A model generated the notes under the pieces. That model was not told the origin of the DNA and searched no databases. It saw only the letters and a list, made by a program, of their open reading frames with translations. The translations under genes were made by a program, and so were the position numbers. 64,000 bases of DNA from Alphaproteobacteria bacterium (GTDB lineage: Bacteria; Pseudomonadota; Alphaproteobacteria; MPNO01; UBA830): contig JAJEBT010000064.1 in assembly GCA_022822405.1 (NCBI GenBank), positions 1 to 64,000 on the forward strand. Reading direction: 5' to 3'. Numbering within the stretch: the first letter of the stretch is position 1; every line of letters starts with the position of its first letter. Below are positions 62,183-64,000 of this stretch, piece by piece.

Positions 62183-62689
62183 ATGGCCTACACGCTTGAG
62201 CAATTCGCCGCTGACTGCCGCGCGGCGCTGGACAGGGATCCCGGACCGGCGGGGCGCGAGGAAGTCCGGAAGTTTACGGAAAGGGCGTGCGCCGACCGTG
62301 AATTCGTCCGCGCCCATCTCGGACCGGACAATACGGTGGGGCGCCGCGTTCTTTACGAGGACGACAGGCACAAGTTCTGCATCCTTGCCCATGTCAACGA
62401 GGGCGCAAAGGGCTCCTCGCCGCATGATCACGGCCCGAGCTGGGCGATCTACGGCCAGGCCGAGGGCGTGACCACCATGACGGACTGGGAGAGGATTACC
62501 GAGCCGGCGGACGGCGAGCCCGGCAAGGTCCGGGAGAAGGCCGTATACGACCTGACGCCGGGCAAGGCGCACCTCTACAACGAGGGCGACCTGCACGCGC
62601 CCAGCCGCGCTGACACCACACGTCTTATCCGCATTCTGGGCCGGGATCTGACCGGCGTGCGCCGCGACCGTTACGTCGTCGCCGAATAG
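62183..62689 (+). CDS. Cysteine-dioxygenase-like cupin protein (paralogue B)
   Basis: 168 residues. SSPHDHGPSWAIYGQ is nearly identical to the matching stretch of paralogue A at 56843-57415, with the HxH metal motif. EGDLHAPS holds a later histidine. It is shorter than paralogue A by about 20 residues at the C-terminus. The start at the ATG at 62183 matches the paralogue's N-terminus, although the Shine-Dalgarno is weak. It precedes an MFS gene by 235 bases. Confidence 0.75.
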   Translation: MAYTLEQFAADCRAALDRDPGPAGREEVRKFTERACADREFVRAHLGPDNTVGRRVLYEDDRHKFCILAHVNEGAKGSSPHDHGPSWAIYGQAEGVTTMTDWERITEPADGEPGKVREKAVYDLTPGKAHLYNEGDLHAPSRADTTRLIRILGRDLTGVRRDRYVVAE

Positions 62690-62924
62690 GGCCGGCGCAG
62701 CGCATCTGCCGGGCGGCACGCTGCCGGATGTGCGGTCCGGTTATAGACGAAATTTGCGAACTGGCCTTTGCGGTCGGATTGCGATGGGCCGTTTCCTATT
62801 TTGACCAAGACAGCGGGTCCGGGAAAACGGACCGGTATCCGGCGCCGGAGACAAAAGGCGGATTGCAGGCACGTTACAACGGTGCGGCGATTTGCTATCT
62901 GTCGCCGGGGAGGAGTGGTCCACC

Positions 62925-64000
62925 ATGAGTGTCAATCCGGTCCGGAGGAACATTCTCCTCCTTGCCTGCTGCCAGGCCCTGTTCATGACGTCGACCTCGG
63001 CGATCATTGCCTCGGCGCCGATCATCGGCGGCATCCTGTTGACGACCGACAAGGTGCTCGTCACGCTGCCGATCGCCCTGCAGTTCGTGGCCATGGCGCT
63101 GACGACGATTCCGGCTTCGCTGTACATGGAGCGGGTGGGCCGCCGGATCGGGTTCATTACCGGAGCCGGAATTGCGGTTGTCGGCGCGGCCGTTGGCGTC
63201 CATGCGATCATGACCGGCAGTTTCGTGCTGTTTTGCGTGGCCACGGCGCTGATCGGCAGTTTCAACGGGTTCTGCCACTTCTTTCGGTTTGCTGCAGCCG
63301 ACACGGCGACCGTGGAGTTCCGCAGCAAGGCCATCTCCTATGTGCTGGCCGGCAGCGTGCTGGCGGCATTCTTCGGGCCGACGCTGGCGCGCAATACGGT
63401 CGATGTCCTGCCGGTCGGATTCGCCGGGATATTCGCAGCCCTGATCATCGTCTATCTGGCTGTCGCCTTCGTTGTCAGTTTCGTCGACATTCCGAAACCG
63501 GCGCGGCGATCGCAGCGGAAGCGGGGGCGGCCGCTCATCGAGATCGTGCGCCAGCCCAAGTTCCTGATCGCGGTGTGCGCGGCGACCTTCGGTTACCTGG
63601 TGATGTCGTTCCTGATGACGGTGACGCCGATAGCGATGGGCGTTTGCGGTTTCACGTTCTCGGATTCGTCCTACGTGATCCAGGCCCATGTGGTCGGCAT
63701 GTATCTGCCGGCCTTCATCACCGGGCACCTGATCGGCTGGTTCGGCGTCAACAACATCCTGGTCGCCGGTGCTGTGCTGTGTCTCGCCAGCATCGTGATC
63801 AGCCTTTCCGGAATCGAATTCCTCAACTTCCTTGCGGCGATGGTCTTGGTCGGCGTTGGCTGGAACTTCCTTTTCACCGGCGGCACGGCGCTCGTGACCG
63901 AGACCTACACGCCCGAGGAGAAGGCTAAGGTCCAGGGGTTCAACGACTTTGTTATCTGGGGAACGATCTCGGTCGGCGTCGTCACGGCGGGAATGGTCCA
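62925..64000 (+). CDS. MFS transporter, partial at right edge
   Basis: The frame is open from the ATG at 62925 to the end of the window, about 358 residues, with no stop. It is hydrophobic, with around ten visible membrane helices. MERVGRRIGFITGAG is the motif A-type loop. A basic cytoplasmic loop (KPARRSQRKRGRPL) separates the two halves, as in MFS proteins. GGGAGG lies about 11 bases upstream. The substrate is unknown. Confidence 0.85.
   Translation, partial: MSVNPVRRNILLLACCQALFMTSTSAIIASAPIIGGILLTTDKVLVTLPIALQFVAMALTTIPASLYMERVGRRIGFITGAGIAVVGAAVGVHAIMTGSFVLFCVATALIGSFNGFCHFFRFAAADTATVEFRSKAISYVLAGSVLAAFFGPTLARNTVDVLPVGFAGIFAALIIVYLAVAFVVSFVDIPKPARRSQRKRGRPLIEIVRQPKFLIAVCAATFGYLVMSFLMTVTPIAMGVCGFTFSDSSYVIQAHVVGMYLPAFITGHLIGWFGVNNILVAGAVLCLASIVISLSGIEFLNFLAAMVLVGVGWNFLFTGGTALVTETYTPEEKAKVQGFNDFVIWGTISVGVVTAGMV

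Overview
The window reads as chromosomal DNA of a GC-rich alphaproteobacterium, probably Rhodospirillales-like. Two gene orders support this. One is ubiquinol-cytochrome c chaperone / YceD / rpmF / plsX / fabH / ihfA / MerR / tRNA-Pro. The other is rpiB / glyA / nrdR / ribD / ribE / ribB / ribH / nusB / thiL. There are no phage genes, intact insertion sequences, rRNA genes or CRISPR arrays.

Layout. 1-3180: end of a phytanoyl-CoA-dioxygenase-type gene, an amidohydrolase and an arylmalonate decarboxylase/maleate isomerase-type enzyme. 3225-10519: core block with tRNA-Pro(GGG), the ihfA-fabH-plsX-rpmF set, bamE and a K+-independent proton pyrophosphatase. 10919-14879: TRAP transporter (dctP, dctM, dctQ) and a lone MlaF-type ATPase. 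15165-21002: tight five-gene operon with a NicX-like ring dioxygenase, a NicD-like alpha/beta hydrolase, an acyl-CoA-dehydrogenase-like protein, an acyl-CoA ligase and an MFS carrier. 21075-27644: opposite-strand CoA/SDR cluster (divergent UbiD, three related SDRs, thioesterase, two-subunit CoA-transferase). An unannotated SelW-like selenoprotein gene lies at its head. 27804-28507: VapBC-type toxin-antitoxin. 28603-32450: a four-gene catabolic operon divergent from an IclR regulator, with an operator-like palindrome between them. 32719-37913: XRE regulator divergent from pyrK-pyrD(1B)-carbamoylase, then pyrE. 38003-39691: glutaminyl-tRNA synthetase. 39917-47470: Rieske ring-hydroxylating oxygenase, SsuABC/TauABC-type ABC importer, AhpD-like protein and an aconitase-family dehydratase pair. 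47642-49084: KamA-family radical SAM aminomutase. 49398-56519: rpiB to thiL housekeeping block. 56843-64000: two paralogous cysteine-dioxygenase-like cupins, another cupin, an ornithine-cyclodeaminase / SDR / DAO operon, a decayed VOC pseudogene and a partial MFS gene.

The accessory genes together suggest a heterotroph that degrades aromatic, N-heterocyclic and organic-acid compounds through CoA intermediates. Substrates cannot be read from sequence alone.

The most notable observation is a 71-codon reading frame at 27644-27429 (minus). It reads through an in-frame TGA at residue 11 in a Cys-x-x-Sec motif and is followed by a bacterial-type SECIS hairpin. ORF callers would miss it. It implies that the organism decodes selenocysteine. 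Other points worth a second look are a UbiD paralogue and an acyl-CoA-dehydrogenase paralogue lacking expected catalytic acids, a RibB with a decayed GTP cyclohydrolase II domain, a possible orotate-catabolic operon, and two operator-like palindromes next to divergent regulators.
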